DNA of 64,000 bases from the NCBI RefSeq assembly GCF_007570835.1, contig NZ_SUNC01000001.1, positions 62,001-126,000 of the forward strand. The letters are read 5' to 3'. Below the pieces are notes generated by a model, which saw only the letters and a program-made list of their open reading frames with translations, had not been told where the DNA came from and made no database searches. Below, piece by piece: positions 48,502 to 57,635 of this stretch. The first letter of the stretch is position 1; the number at the start of each line of letters is the position of its first letter. This DNA is from Croceicoccus sediminis. GTDB taxonomy: Bacteria > Pseudomonadota > Alphaproteobacteria > Sphingomonadales > Sphingomonadaceae. The position numbers and the translations under genes were made by a program.

Positions 48502-51204
48502 CTACCATTCCTTCACGTCATCGGCTGCTTCCGCGCTTGCTCCCTGCGCTCCTTTGGTAACTGCGTCCAGACGGTGTCTGGACCCGCGGATCCGTTGACG
48601 ACCGGCATCCTGAGCGCGCTGTACTTCGTCGTGAACAGTGCCCTGATCCACCTGCGGCACGGTTCCTGAACCCCCTCCACCGATTTGGGCGCGGCCACGT
48701 ACAGATCCGGGTCCTGTCACCGAAGGGCGCGAGATTGGCTGTCCTGGTGTCAGTACGAGCCTGTCTTCGATCCCGTCGCGCAGCTGTTCCGCGTAGCTTT
48801 CAATGAATTTGCCCTGCAGCGCCTGGCCTTCCGGGCTGAGTTGGAAGGTCAGGTCGTCGAAGCGGACATTGCCGTAGAAGTCGCGATTGCGTTCAATTTC
48901 GACCAAGCCCCATTCGCGGTAGGCCTGTGACAAGTTTAGGCTGCCTGCGGCGCTGTTGCCTTCGAAGAACGATGCCTGGCTTTCGAGGCGGTTCGCCAGT
49001 TCCTCAGCCCGTCGTGCTTCGCGGCTGTAACTCTGGGCCTCGGTGAGCGAAGCGTTCATGCCGCTCGCGGTCGAGGAAATCGAGGAACTCGACGATGTGC
49101 TGACACTGCGAACAAACCCATCGCGCGTGCTCGACCAGTTCCGACTGTCCGACATTTGCGCGAGGCTGCCGAAAATGCGTGAGCGGTCTTCGGATGCGAT
49201 ACCAATGTCGCTGTCAGTCCACGATTGGTTGCGCCCACCTTTCGCTCCGATATTCGCGGAAGCCACACCATTCGTCACACCAGCGCTGGCGCCGGCCTCG
49301 CCGTTAAGGAACCAGGCAACAGTAATGTCGTCAGCGGCCCTTCGTGATAGGCCGAATTGACGCTGCAGGTTGGTGGACGCCTGGTCAACCTCGTTGAAGG
49401 CGGTCTGGATGCTGTCGGAGTTGGATGTGCCGGTCGCGCTCTCGAAAGCCGATCCGCGGCTGAATTGGCTGCGCAGCTCCCGGAACTTCGTGACCGCGCT
49501 GGTGGTCGATTCCGTCGCAATGTTCGCATAGCTCTCGCTGTTCGAGCGGGCTTGCGATGCCATCGTCGACAGGCGCGAGGTGAACTCCTGTCCGAGGCTG
49601 GGCGTGAAGGGATAGCTCGAGTTCGGAAGCTGGTCATAGCTGGCTTCGGGGAAACTCGTCGTCATCGAGCCGGTATCGCTGAACGTGCGGGTCTGCGCCG
49701 CGCCATAGGTGAAGCTTGGTGCGATTGTCCCTTGTGCGAACTGACGCGTCAGAACGCTCGAATTCTCGAAGCTGGTATTGCCCAGCGAGACGTTGCCTGT
49801 GCTTGCCTCGCGCGCCGCTTCCTCGGCCGCGTTCTGGCTCGGATTGAGATAGCTTGTCGCATGGTGCGAAATCGCCATGGCGCCCTTGGCGACGCCGCCG
49901 GCCAGAAACGGCACCGAGGCGATGAGATAGCCTGCGAGCAGCCCGATATCGCTGTTCACATCGGCCATGCCGGTGAAGCTTGCAAGACTGAGCCCGCTGC
50001 TTCCAGCAACCGCGCTCATGTCCGAGGCCCCCTTGTACATCAGCATCATATGCAGGATTACGAACAGCGGTCCCCATGCCGCCAGGTAGAAGAAGCCCGT
50101 CACATAGCCTTTGAGTGCCAGCGGCCCGGTCTTGGGCAGCAGGAACAGGGGGAAGAGAACAGGAAACAGGGCGTAGAAAAGCACGGTCAGCACGACATTG
50201 AGGAGCGGCACCCACTTCATCGCGTTGCTGGCAATCGAGCCGTAGGTCCGCTCGGTCTGGATATCGGCGCGCGTCTGGGCGTAGACATCGACATTGCCCG
50301 CGCCGCTCGTCGCCGCCATCGAATGCATGGCCTGGCTCATCGCGTTGATCGTCAGCGTCTGCTTGAAGATCTCGGTCGCATTGGCCGAGACCCCGGTGAG
50401 GTACTGGTAAGCCACCGGCAAGTCAGCAAAAAGCTTGGCCTTGGCGAGGGCGGCGGTCTGGTTGGGATAAAGCTGGCGCCCGAAGACCGTCCCCATACCG
50501 TCGATCAAACCGGCCCACTGCGCGTTCAGGGCGTCATAGGCTTCGCGGCAGGTGATGATATTCGAAGTCACCTGACCGGTCCCGGTGTCGCGGGTGAGGA
50601 AGCGCTGGGCCCGCGCCTGACTGCCGGGCGCAATGGTCGTCCAGATGTCGCTGGTCTCGGCGAGCTCCTTCATCGAATAGCGGCCAAGCAGCACGTCGTA
50701 GAAGACGCATTGCCGGAAGTGCTCGTCGAGATTGGCGGCAAATTCGGGGTCGGAAATACGCAAGGAGCGCGTAGCATCGTAGAGCCGCGCGCCGTAGATC
50801 ATGCCGTTCTTCGAGTAGTTGAGATCGCCCGGCAGCCCGAACACCACCTCGGCCGAGCCGGTCAGGTAGTCGCCGACCTGGCTGGTGAAGCTCGCCATCA
50901 GCGCAAGCCCCAGCGGCACATTGCTGACATTGGCGGGAGCAAGACTAGGGTTGAGCCGGTCGGTCACATGGACGTCGAGCCGCGGCACCATCAGGCACGA
51001 ATAGATCAGCGTCGCGCCGAGGAACCAGTTGATCCAGGCCCGCCAGTCCTGATTGAACGCCAAAGTAATGGCGGACAGGCCAAGCCCCATGACCATGACG
51101 ACCTGCAGGAGGCTCTTGTAGCCCCCATTGCCCGTCCAGGCGGCGACCGCCTGAAAGACATTGACCAGGTAGTCGCCGCCGCCAACCGTGAAAATCTCGA
51201 CCAT
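48502..51204 (-). CDS. traG: Mating-pair stabilisation protein TraG
   Basis: 900 aa. The N-terminal half is an inner-membrane TraG_N domain with several hydrophobic segments (for example LLQVVMVMGLGLSAITLAFN, about 30-50; WINWFLGATLIYSCLMV, about 55-72; VLTVLFYALFPVLFPLFLLP, about 350-370; YLAAWGPLFVILHMML; LLAGYLIASVPFLAGGVAKGAM, about 415-440). The C-terminal half is Ser/Thr-rich with repeated Ser runs. In F, TraG supports pilus assembly, mating aggregate stability and entry exclusion via its C-terminal domain. Slightly shorter than F TraG (938 aa). Last gene of the operon. Confidence 0.9.
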   Translation of the reverse strand: MVEIFTVGGGDYLVNVFQAVAAWTGNGGYKSLLQVVMVMGLGLSAITLAFNQDWRAWINWFLGATLIYSCLMVPRLDVHVTDRLNPSLAPANVSNVPLGLALMASFTSQVGDYLTGSAEVVFGLPGDLNYSKNGMIYGARLYDATRSLRISDPEFAANLDEHFRQCVFYDVLLGRYSMKELAETSDIWTTIAPGSQARAQRFLTRDTGTGQVTSNIITCREAYDALNAQWAGLIDGMGTVFGRQLYPNQTAALAKAKLFADLPVAYQYLTGVSANATEIFKQTLTINAMSQAMHSMAATSGAGNVDVYAQTRADIQTERTYGSIASNAMKWVPLLNVVLTVLFYALFPVLFPLFLLPKTGPLALKGYVTGFFYLAAWGPLFVILHMMLMYKGASDMSAVAGSSGLSLASFTGMADVNSDIGLLAGYLIASVPFLAGGVAKGAMAISHHATSYLNPSQNAAEEAAREASTGNVSLGNTSFENSSVLTRQFAQGTIAPSFTYGAAQTRTFSDTGSMTTSFPEASYDQLPNSSYPFTPSLGQEFTSRLSTMASQARSNSESYANIATESTTSAVTKFRELRSQFSRGSAFESATGTSNSDSIQTAFNEVDQASTNLQRQFGLSRRAADDITVAWFLNGEAGASAGVTNGVASANIGAKGGRNQSWTDSDIGIASEDRSRIFGSLAQMSDSRNWSSTRDGFVRSVSTSSSSSISSTASGMNASLTEAQSYSREARRAEELANRLESQASFFEGNSAAGSLNLSQAYREWGLVEIERNRDFYGNVRFDDLTFQLSPEGQALQGKFIESYAEQLRDGIEDRLVLTPGQPISRPSVTGPGSVRGRAQIGGGGSGTVPQVDQGTVHDEVQRAQDAGRQRIRGSRHRLDAVTKGAQGASAEAADDVKEW

Positions 51205-51243
51205 GATGCTGGGCTCCCGCCGCTGTCGGCGCGCTGAAAGGGA

Positions 51244-52668
51244 TCAGTGGGTAAGGGCGCGCGATTGCACGCCGCGCGACCAGTCGAGCGAAGCGGCCAT
51301 GCCGGGCGACATCGAGGCGGCGAGCACGTTCTCGATGAAGGCCGTCTTCTCGATGATCTGCATGATGGCGTTGACCTTCAGATGCGTGTTCGCCTGCCTG
51401 TCGGCGAGTGCCTGCCGAACGACATTCACCTGGCCCTGCCACATCGCGATCTTGGCTTCGTCCGCGCCGATGAAGCTCGACATCGAGCGGCCCGCCTCGC
51501 TGACGATCCGGTCGAGGACTGCGAACAGCAGGTCGACGCTTGCGATCTCCGCCAGCGTCTCGCGATCGTCGGTTGGCATGCCGCGACCATAGGCCGCCTG
51601 GACCGTCAGGATCTTGTAGAGCGGGATCGAAGCGACCTGCAGCAGCTCCTTCTGTGCGTCGGTGATCGCGGTGTCGTCATGGATTGCCTGGATCATGCCG
51701 GCGATCAGGGCCGCAACGCGCGGGCGCAGTGCTTTGGATGCGGGAAGGCTGAGCGACTTGAAGCCGGGATCGAGGCACTTGTCCGGCTCGTCACAGTCGA
51801 AGATCAGGACGTTTCCGTTGCTCGTCCCATCGAGCAGTGAGGTGACAAGCGTTGAGGACGCTTCCCCGACGATCGGCACGAACTTGCCCGGCTCGTCATC
51901 CTTGGGCGGGACGTAGATGATCGTGCCCAGGAGCGTCATTGCATATTCGGCGAGTTCCTCGTCGAAAGTGCCATTCGGCGAAAAGAATGCGGACTTCTTG
52001 AGGATCGTCCAGGTGTAATTTCTCGCGACGGCGGGATTGACGTCGTCATATTTGCCCGAGCCCTGCGCCGTCGTGCTCGACCGCTGGCCCTTGGTGCCGC
52101 ACCCGTGCTTGGCGGCGGCATAGTCGGTGAAGATGCCTTCCGAATTGCCGATCGCTTCGCAGATCGCCTTGTCGGCCAGATCGCCCTTGGGCCAGATGCC
52201 GCCCACCAGCCCCTGAGCCATTTCGCAGGAGTTGATGTTGAGGTTGTTCATGAGCTGAGCCTTCTGGCTGAACTCCTGCATGATCTTCGAGCATTCCGGG
52301 CAAACCGTGTCGATCGCCAGGCTGAAAGCAAAGCCGACCGCATTGTTGGCGACAGCCTTCAGCATCGCGACGATCTCGCTCGCGTTGATGAAGCTGAAGG
52401 ATCCGGCGAAGATGTCGATTCCGCCGCAGCCCGCACGGGCGCGCGGCAATTGCAGATTGGCGATGTTGGTCGTCTTCTGCGGGAAGCGCGTCCAGACGTT
52501 GCCGAGGCTGTAATAGCCTGCCGACTGACCCTCGAACGCGGTCGGCCCATTGACGTTGGCGGCGCCGCCAACATCGTTGAGGAACGAGTCCATCGAACTG
52601 CCGACATCGGCCGATGCGCTTGTAAGGGGCAGGGTGGCCGCGAGGATCGCGGCGACGGCACGTTTCAT
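51244..52668 (-). CDS. traH: Conjugal transfer protein TraH
   Basis: 474 aa, exported to the periplasm. Start at ATG 52668 gives the signal peptide MKRAVAAILAATLPLTSASA; longer versions upstream are not credible. The mature part includes SMDSFLNDVGGAANVNGPTAF, the TraH hallmark ARAGCGGIDIFAGSFSFINA (about 78-98), DTVCPECSKIMQEF and CEMAQGLVG, with a conserved Cys set. TraH works with TraF, TraW, TraU and TrbI in pilus extension/retraction. It begins 1 nt after the traF stop and is followed by traG. Confidence 0.94.
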   Translation of the reverse strand: MKRAVAAILAATLPLTSASADVGSSMDSFLNDVGGAANVNGPTAFEGQSAGYYSLGNVWTRFPQKTTNIANLQLPRARAGCGGIDIFAGSFSFINASEIVAMLKAVANNAVGFAFSLAIDTVCPECSKIMQEFSQKAQLMNNLNINSCEMAQGLVGGIWPKGDLADKAICEAIGNSEGIFTDYAAAKHGCGTKGQRSSTTAQGSGKYDDVNPAVARNYTWTILKKSAFFSPNGTFDEELAEYAMTLLGTIIYVPPKDDEPGKFVPIVGEASSTLVTSLLDGTSNGNVLIFDCDEPDKCLDPGFKSLSLPASKALRPRVAALIAGMIQAIHDDTAITDAQKELLQVASIPLYKILTVQAAYGRGMPTDDRETLAEIASVDLLFAVLDRIVSEAGRSMSSFIGADEAKIAMWQGQVNVVRQALADRQANTHLKVNAIMQIIEKTAFIENVLAASMSPGMAASLDWSRGVQSRALTH

Positions 52669-52669
52669 C

Positions 52670-53506
52670 CTAGTAGTCACGTCCGGCTTCCTTCGATGTG
52701 AGGAGGTAAATGCGGTCCTGAAGCTCGTCGGCACTCATCACGCCGTAGCCGATCGGGATGGGCTGGCCCTTGGCGGCATCCCAGAGCACCACCGCCGGCG
52801 TGACCTTGGGCTCGAGCCCCATGCGGCTGCGCTGATTGGTCTCGACCGTGTAATTTGGGAAATGGCGTGAGGGGCCGCCGTCGGTCGAAATCGCGCGCAC
52901 CGTGATGTGCCAGGTCGAAGCAACGCTCTGGACGATCGGCGACATGACTTCGCAGGCGCCGCAGCTCTGGGCGAAGAAGTAGAACAGCCCGTAGCGTTCG
53001 GACAGCTGCGCCATGACCGCATTGCGCTCGGCGTTGCGCGAGTCCTGCCACTGGCGCTTGCCGAGCGTCGAGACTGGCCGCTGGAGCGTGTAGTCGAGAT
53101 CAGGATCCTGCCAGATCGCCCGCTGCCAGACATCGCTGAACAGAGATGCCCGGTCGAGCTGGGCGCGCTGGAAGCGGATATAGGCCGTCACATTGGCCGG
53201 CGTCGGCTCGAGAATCGCCTTGGCTTTCAGTTCGCGCAGATTTGCCGTGATGGCATCGAGCTGGCTCGTCGCACTCGGAGCAGGCTCGGATGTCTCCTCC
53301 TGCCCTTCGGGCGGCTTGGGCCTGGTGCAATAGAACCAGTAACCAAGGCGCCGCTCCTCGCAGTAGAAGCTGTCCTGGCTGTCGCTGGTCGTGACCAGCG
53401 GCGGTTCCTGCCCGCGTGCCGGAGCACTGAGCGTGGGCGCAACAGCGGTGAGCGAGAGGAAGGCGGCAAGCAGCCGCCGGGGGGCCTTATTGGCTGGCGC
53501 GGGCAT
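52670..53506 (-). CDS. traF: Conjugative pilus assembly protein TraF (thioredoxin fold)
   Basis: 278 aa with an N-terminal signal region (RRLLAAFLSLTAVAPTLSA). Middle: FYCEERRLGYWFYC. The C-terminal thioredoxin-like domain has FYFFAQSCGACEVMSPIVQ (about residue 170), so this copy has a CxxC (CGAC) motif; F-plasmid TraF lacks it. It ends NQRSRMGLEPKVTPAVVLWD and MSADELQDRIYLL, as usual for TraF. Start 53506 overlaps the traN end by 20 nt. Periplasmic; likely assists folding of Cys-rich Tra proteins. Confidence 0.93.
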   Translation of the reverse strand: MPAPANKAPRRLLAAFLSLTAVAPTLSAPARGQEPPLVTTSDSQDSFYCEERRLGYWFYCTRPKPPEGQEETSEPAPSATSQLDAITANLRELKAKAILEPTPANVTAYIRFQRAQLDRASLFSDVWQRAIWQDPDLDYTLQRPVSTLGKRQWQDSRNAERNAVMAQLSERYGLFYFFAQSCGACEVMSPIVQSVASTWHITVRAISTDGGPSRHFPNYTVETNQRSRMGLEPKVTPAVVLWDAAKGQPIPIGYGVMSADELQDRIYLLTSKEAGRDY

Positions 53507-55208
53507 AATAGTCCTCGATTTTCTGCTGGATTTCGGTGGCGGCCTGCAGCTCGTCGGGCAGGCGAGCGGCTTCGGTGAATTCGGCGTAGACCTCGCTGAA
53601 ATCCATCTTCGAAAGATCGAGCCGCGAGAACTCGTCGATGGTGAAGCCAAGGCACTGCTCGGTCTTGGGCTTGCCCCAGGGCTTGTTCAGTTGCTGGCGG
53701 CCCTGTTCCTGCAGGATCCGCGAAAGCTTGGATTCAAAGCAGCAATAGACCTTCTTCTTGGTGAGGCAGACGCCCAGGAAGCTGTCCGAGCAATAGGTCC
53801 CGACATAGGCGCATAGGCCCTGCACATCACGCTGGTGAAGCAGCATTTCCTCGCGGCTGCAGCCGAGCGCGACAAGCAGCTGGATACCCGGAATGAGCGG
53901 GAAGCCTTTGCCCTTGCAGCAATTGAGCACGCCGAAGACCTTGGACGAGCAGGTGTTGCGCGTACCCTTGAACAGGGTGAGCGTGTCGGGATCGAACTCG
54001 CGCCGTGCCTGGTCCATTGCGTTGAGCGCGACAACCGCGTCCTTGAACTCGTCATTGGCCTCGCGCTCGATCGTCTCGCACGAGCCATCGATGCAATAGA
54101 CGTCGCCGTCGCAGATGAACTGGCTGGTATTCGCAGGCTGGTCCGGGACCGGGCAGTCGTAGACCCGCTCCCAGGTTCGACAGGGCTCCCCCGAAAGGCA
54201 GTCTTCGCGCACCAGCGAGCAGCCGGGCGTGCTTTCCAGCGTCTGGCAGTCCTGAGCTTGCGTAAATTGGGCGCAGGTATAGCTGCGCGACCACGCCCAG
54301 CAGGGCTGGGTGACCGCGATGCCGTCGACAATCCGGGTGACAGGATCGCTGTCGGTGCAGGTCTCGGTGTCCTGCTGGCATGAGCTGTCCGCAGCAAGGC
54401 CCGCGCACTGGCTTTCATCGCGGCTCGTCGTGACGACGTTCTCGCCGGTTACGGTGAAGGGCGTCGCGCCATCGACCGGTGCAGTGCAGCTTACGAGATC
54501 GACGCGCAGGTCGCCCGAGTTACAGCCCCAGTAGATGCCGAGATAGGGATCGCACAGATTGATCGGATAGGACTGCGTGACCGTGCACTGCGGCGCCGGG
54601 TAGCGATTGCAATTGTAGATCGACGCCGGATCGACGCCGCTCCCGCCGACGCAGTAGTAGCCATAGACCTGCCGCTGCTCGATCGTGGCATTCAGCGTCA
54701 CCGGGCAGCTTCTGGTCTCCTGGTTCGCGGTATAGCCGACATTGCAGGTCGCCATGTAGCGCGCTGCGGTGCCGGTTCCCGGAGGCAGGAGGACGCAGCG
54801 GCCCTGGCTCCCGCTGATGCTCATGCCGCTCGTGTAGGAGAGCGGATCGTCGTTGATGACATTGCTGCGCGCGACAACCGCGTCGAGGTCCTGGGGCGCG
54901 AACTGCGCACGGCGATCCATAGAATCGCGCATGGTCCGGTAGCCAGTGTTCGCCGTTGCCTGGCTCGCGGCTTCACGCGCCATCCGGTCGGGATCATCGA
55001 AATAGCCCGATTGGTTCGGTACACCCCCGAAATTGGGAATGCGGTTTGCATCCGGGTCGGTTGTCGCCGCGCTCTGCGCTGCGGCCGCCCGGTCGCGCCC
55101 GAACGCCTTGCCATCCGCCTTGGCGGCATCGGTTGTGGTCTGGGCCGAGACGCTTGCCGGCAGACAGGCGCAGGCGAGATAGAGAAGGGGAAGGAGAAGC
55201 CGCTTCAT
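53487..55208 (-). CDS. traN: Mating-pair stabilisation adhesin TraN
   Basis: 573 aa outer-membrane protein. Signal peptide MKRLLLPLLYLACACLPASVSA. The N-terminal region is low-complexity; the central part is extremely Cys-rich, with repeated C-x-C patterns (CSREEMLL, CAGLAADSSCQQDTETC and many more). Towards the end ICDGDVYCIDGSCE and KVFGVLNCCKGKGFP match TraN's C-terminal domain. F TraN is 602 aa and recognises the recipient's outer membrane. It overlaps traF by 20 nt. The variable centre sets recipient preference in the family. Confidence 0.93.
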   Translation of the reverse strand: MKRLLLPLLYLACACLPASVSAQTTTDAAKADGKAFGRDRAAAAQSAATTDPDANRIPNFGGVPNQSGYFDDPDRMAREAASQATANTGYRTMRDSMDRRAQFAPQDLDAVVARSNVINDDPLSYTSGMSISGSQGRCVLLPPGTGTAARYMATCNVGYTANQETRSCPVTLNATIEQRQVYGYYCVGGSGVDPASIYNCNRYPAPQCTVTQSYPINLCDPYLGIYWGCNSGDLRVDLVSCTAPVDGATPFTVTGENVVTTSRDESQCAGLAADSSCQQDTETCTDSDPVTRIVDGIAVTQPCWAWSRSYTCAQFTQAQDCQTLESTPGCSLVREDCLSGEPCRTWERVYDCPVPDQPANTSQFICDGDVYCIDGSCETIEREANDEFKDAVVALNAMDQARREFDPDTLTLFKGTRNTCSSKVFGVLNCCKGKGFPLIPGIQLLVALGCSREEMLLHQRDVQGLCAYVGTYCSDSFLGVCLTKKKVYCCFESKLSRILQEQGRQQLNKPWGKPKTEQCLGFTIDEFSRLDLSKMDFSEVYAEFTEAARLPDELQAATEIQQKIEDYYARASQ

Positions 55209-55969
55209 GGGTCACTCCGTTGCAGGCGGGCAAGATGCTGGGATGCGAGAAGGGCGCCGGGACCACCGCCTTGCGCGAAGGTTTCGAGCGCATAGGACAC
55301 GCTGACATTGCCGCTCATCCGGTCGTGGGGCGGAACCTGGGTCCGGCACTCGAAGCCATCGCAGAGATCGAAATCGCTGCTGCTCACCACATAGGTGGGG
55401 ACCGCCTCGACCCCGAAGGCGCGAAACAGGCGCGGATCGATGCCGACCGCGTCGAGCTTGCCGCCGTCCGCTGCGACTTTCGCGAGCGCCGCAGTCAGGG
55501 TCTTGGCGCTGCCTCCTGGCAGCCCGCGAAGCACGACCACACCGCCTGCGCGGGCGACGTCGTCCGCCATGGCGCGCAAGGCTGCCGGCGGCATCGAGAG
55601 CGAAGCGAAGGCGATGAAGCGGGGTGCTTCACCCAAGCCCTCGCTGGCCATGGTGCCCGCGTCGGCCACCATCTTGTCGAAGTCGAAGACGTCCTCACTT
55701 TCTGGCCGCGCGGTTCTTGCCGCCTGCTCGGTGTAGCGCTTGCCGTGCGCCTGGGCTTCGGCGGCGCTGGCATTGGCTTGGCTAAGGACCGCTTCGGCGC
55801 GCGCGCGGGCACTGGCGGCAAGCGCATCGGCTTCGCTCGCCTCGACCTTGGCGCGGGCGCGTATCGCTTCGAGATCGAGCTCCGGCTCGCTCGTCCGCGC
55901 TGCGGCTCCCGCCATGGCGGCGGCGCCAGTGATCGACGCGATTACAAGGAGATGAGGGAGTATTTTCAT
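55205..55969 (-). CDS. trbC: Pilin assembly protein TrbC
   Basis: 254 aa. Signal peptide MKILPHLLVIASITGAAAMA. An Ala/Glu/Arg-rich helix follows (about 30-90); the TrbC_Ftype core is FIAFASLSMPPAALRAMADDVARAGG-like (about residues 118-145), with VVLRGLPGGS and IDPRLFRAFGVEAVPTYVV. Two Cys in CDGFECR may pair. The stop overlaps the traN start by 4 nt. In F, TrbC is periplasmic and needed for pilus assembly. Confidence 0.92.
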   Translation of the reverse strand: MKILPHLLVIASITGAAAMAGAAARTSEPELDLEAIRARAKVEASEADALAASARARAEAVLSQANASAAEAQAHGKRYTEQAARTARPESEDVFDFDKMVADAGTMASEGLGEAPRFIAFASLSMPPAALRAMADDVARAGGVVVLRGLPGGSAKTLTAALAKVAADGGKLDAVGIDPRLFRAFGVEAVPTYVVSSSDFDLCDGFECRTQVPPHDRMSGNVSVSYALETFAQGGGPGALLASQHLARLQRSDP

Positions 55970-56994
55970 AACGCGCAGCAGTTCCGTTTGCGCCAGACCA
56001 GATAGCCCATGTCCTCGCCGATGGCGGGATAGACCTGGCCTGCCGACATGAAGGTTGTGGATGCGCCAATGGGCGCGCAGGCGTAGCGGCCCTTGGTCTG
56101 CGGATTGGGATTGGTGGCCTGGAAGCGGTATTGCTGCTTCCTCATCACCGGCATCAGATACTTGCCGCAGAGCCCCTTGCTGCCCATCGTGCCCCAGGCG
56201 ACGAGTTCGCGGTGGAGCTTATAGGAGAAGCGGGCGAGGGCGAGCCGAGATGCCTGGACGTGCCCAATCGTCGCCGAGACATTGCCATTCAAGGGATACA
56301 TGCTGCCCTGGCATCCCGCACACCAGAAGAGCTCGTCGGTCGGGAGCTTGGCCGTCGCAGCAACGCAGTCAGCCGCACAGGCCGCAAGCGCGAGCGGATT
56401 GGCGAAGAGAACCGCTTCGGGATTGATGATCGCGGTGAGCTCGCTGTCCTGCCAGAGCGGATCGATCTCGGTGATGTAGAGAATGTCGACCGAGCCCTGT
56501 TCGAGGCACAGGAAATCGGCAACGATCTCCATCCAGTAGATCAGCGGATAGGCATACCAGTGGACATGCCACTGCGAATTGTATTGCGTCGCGCCGCCCA
56601 CCGCCGAAGGACCCGCCATCGACTTGAACCCGATGTCGAAACCGGGATCGAGTTTCATCCCGCCGAGATTGACGAAACACCAGGGCTTCATGCTGACGTC
56701 GGCAAGCCGCACCGGTTCCCAGAAGCCCATGGCGATGCCCGGCCGCAAACCGCACAGGCAAACGGGGAGCGCCGGGTTGCTCGTGTCGGGACGGCTCGAC
56801 GGCCAGATCTTCAGGCCGCCGACCGAGATCGGAAACAGGCACGACCAGCAGATGTCCGTGATCGGATTGACGAACTTGCCTGTGCAGCGGCCCGGACCGG
56901 CAGATGCCTGCGCTGGCGAAGCGGCAGCAAGGCTCAGACTACAGGCAAGGAGCGCGCAGCAAATCCATGTGAGAAGACGATTTTTTCTGCTCAT
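55966..56994 (-). CDS. traU: Conjugal transfer protein TraU
   Basis: 342 aa. Signal peptide (LLTWICCALLACSLSLAAAS) then the Cys-rich TraU core: KFVNPITDICWSCLFPISVGG, VCLCGLRPGIAMGFWEPVRL, WCFVNLGGM and FWCAGCQGSMYPLNG. Near-identical in layout to F TraU (330 aa). It acts with TraW/TrbC in DNA transfer rather than pilus assembly. Overlaps trbC and traW by 4 nt each, so translation is coupled throughout. Confidence 0.95.
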   Translation of the reverse strand: MSRKNRLLTWICCALLACSLSLAAASPAQASAGPGRCTGKFVNPITDICWSCLFPISVGGLKIWPSSRPDTSNPALPVCLCGLRPGIAMGFWEPVRLADVSMKPWCFVNLGGMKLDPGFDIGFKSMAGPSAVGGATQYNSQWHVHWYAYPLIYWMEIVADFLCLEQGSVDILYITEIDPLWQDSELTAIINPEAVLFANPLALAACAADCVAATAKLPTDELFWCAGCQGSMYPLNGNVSATIGHVQASRLALARFSYKLHRELVAWGTMGSKGLCGKYLMPVMRKQQYRFQATNPNPQTKGRYACAPIGASTTFMSAGQVYPAIGEDMGYLVWRKRNCCAL

Positions 56995-57635
56995 GACGAT
57001 GCGCGCTCCTTGGGTCGAACCGGCTGCTCGGTAATGATAAGGACGCGGCCCTGCTGCTCGACGGTTGCGGGCACGGCGCGGATGCCGAAATGCTTCACGA
57101 GGCTGCCGCCCTGGTCGAAATAGAAACGGCGCTGGCGGGCCTTCATCAGTTCAAGCGGCGCGCCGCGTACGAGGATGAGTTTGGCCTTGGTGCTGGCATA
57201 GCGCCGGGTTGCCCAGGCAAGCTGCTCGGGGTCATCCCCGTCGAGGAAGACCAGCGGCACACGCAGCGGTACGGTGTCGAGCGGATTAACCCGAGTTCCG
57301 GCGGCGACGATCACCCGGCCCTTGTCGTCGGCAATGTCGCGCTCCACGCTGATCGTCGGATCAAACCGCCAGCTACGCGCCGCCGCCGCGGCATTGATCC
57401 CCGCGACTGGCTCAGGGCGGTTGACGCGCGCGATCGTGCGCTGCTTCAGCTCCTCGTTGAGCTTGGCCGTCTCGCCGGTCTTCTCGAGATGGGTGAGACG
57501 CGCATGGATTTGCTCGAGCAGGTCAGGCTCGATCACGGACCAGACCGTGCCTTGCTGGCCGTAGTCGCGGGCGCTTGCCGGCGCGGCCATCAGAAGAGCA
57601 ACTACGAGGAATGGGGCGGCGCGCAGCGGTGTCAC
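56991..57635 (-). CDS. traW: Conjugal transfer protein TraW
   Basis: 214 aa. Start at GTG 57635 overlapping the peptidase stop (GTGA); a longer frame upstream is not protein-like. Signal peptide TPLRAAPFLVVALLMAAPASA, then ARDYGQQGTVWSVIEPDLLEQI, the TraW N-terminal signature. SWRFDPTISVERDIADDKGRV and VPATVEQQGRVLIITE near the end are also typical. Periplasmic partner of TraU/TrbC in F-type systems. Confidence 0.92.
   Translation of the reverse strand: MTPLRAAPFLVVALLMAAPASARDYGQQGTVWSVIEPDLLEQIHARLTHLEKTGETAKLNEELKQRTIARVNRPEPVAGINAAAAARSWRFDPTISVERDIADDKGRVIVAAGTRVNPLDTVPLRVPLVFLDGDDPEQLAWATRRYASTKAKLILVRGAPLELMKARQRRFYFDQGGSLVKHFGIRAVPATVEQQGRVLIITEQPVRPKERASS

Noticed and set aside
49357-51237. 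626-codon plus-strand open frame opposite traG
   Set aside because: Antisense shadow of traG in GC-rich DNA. Its translation is Arg/Gly/His-rich without domains, while traG on the minus strand has clear membrane segments and operon position.
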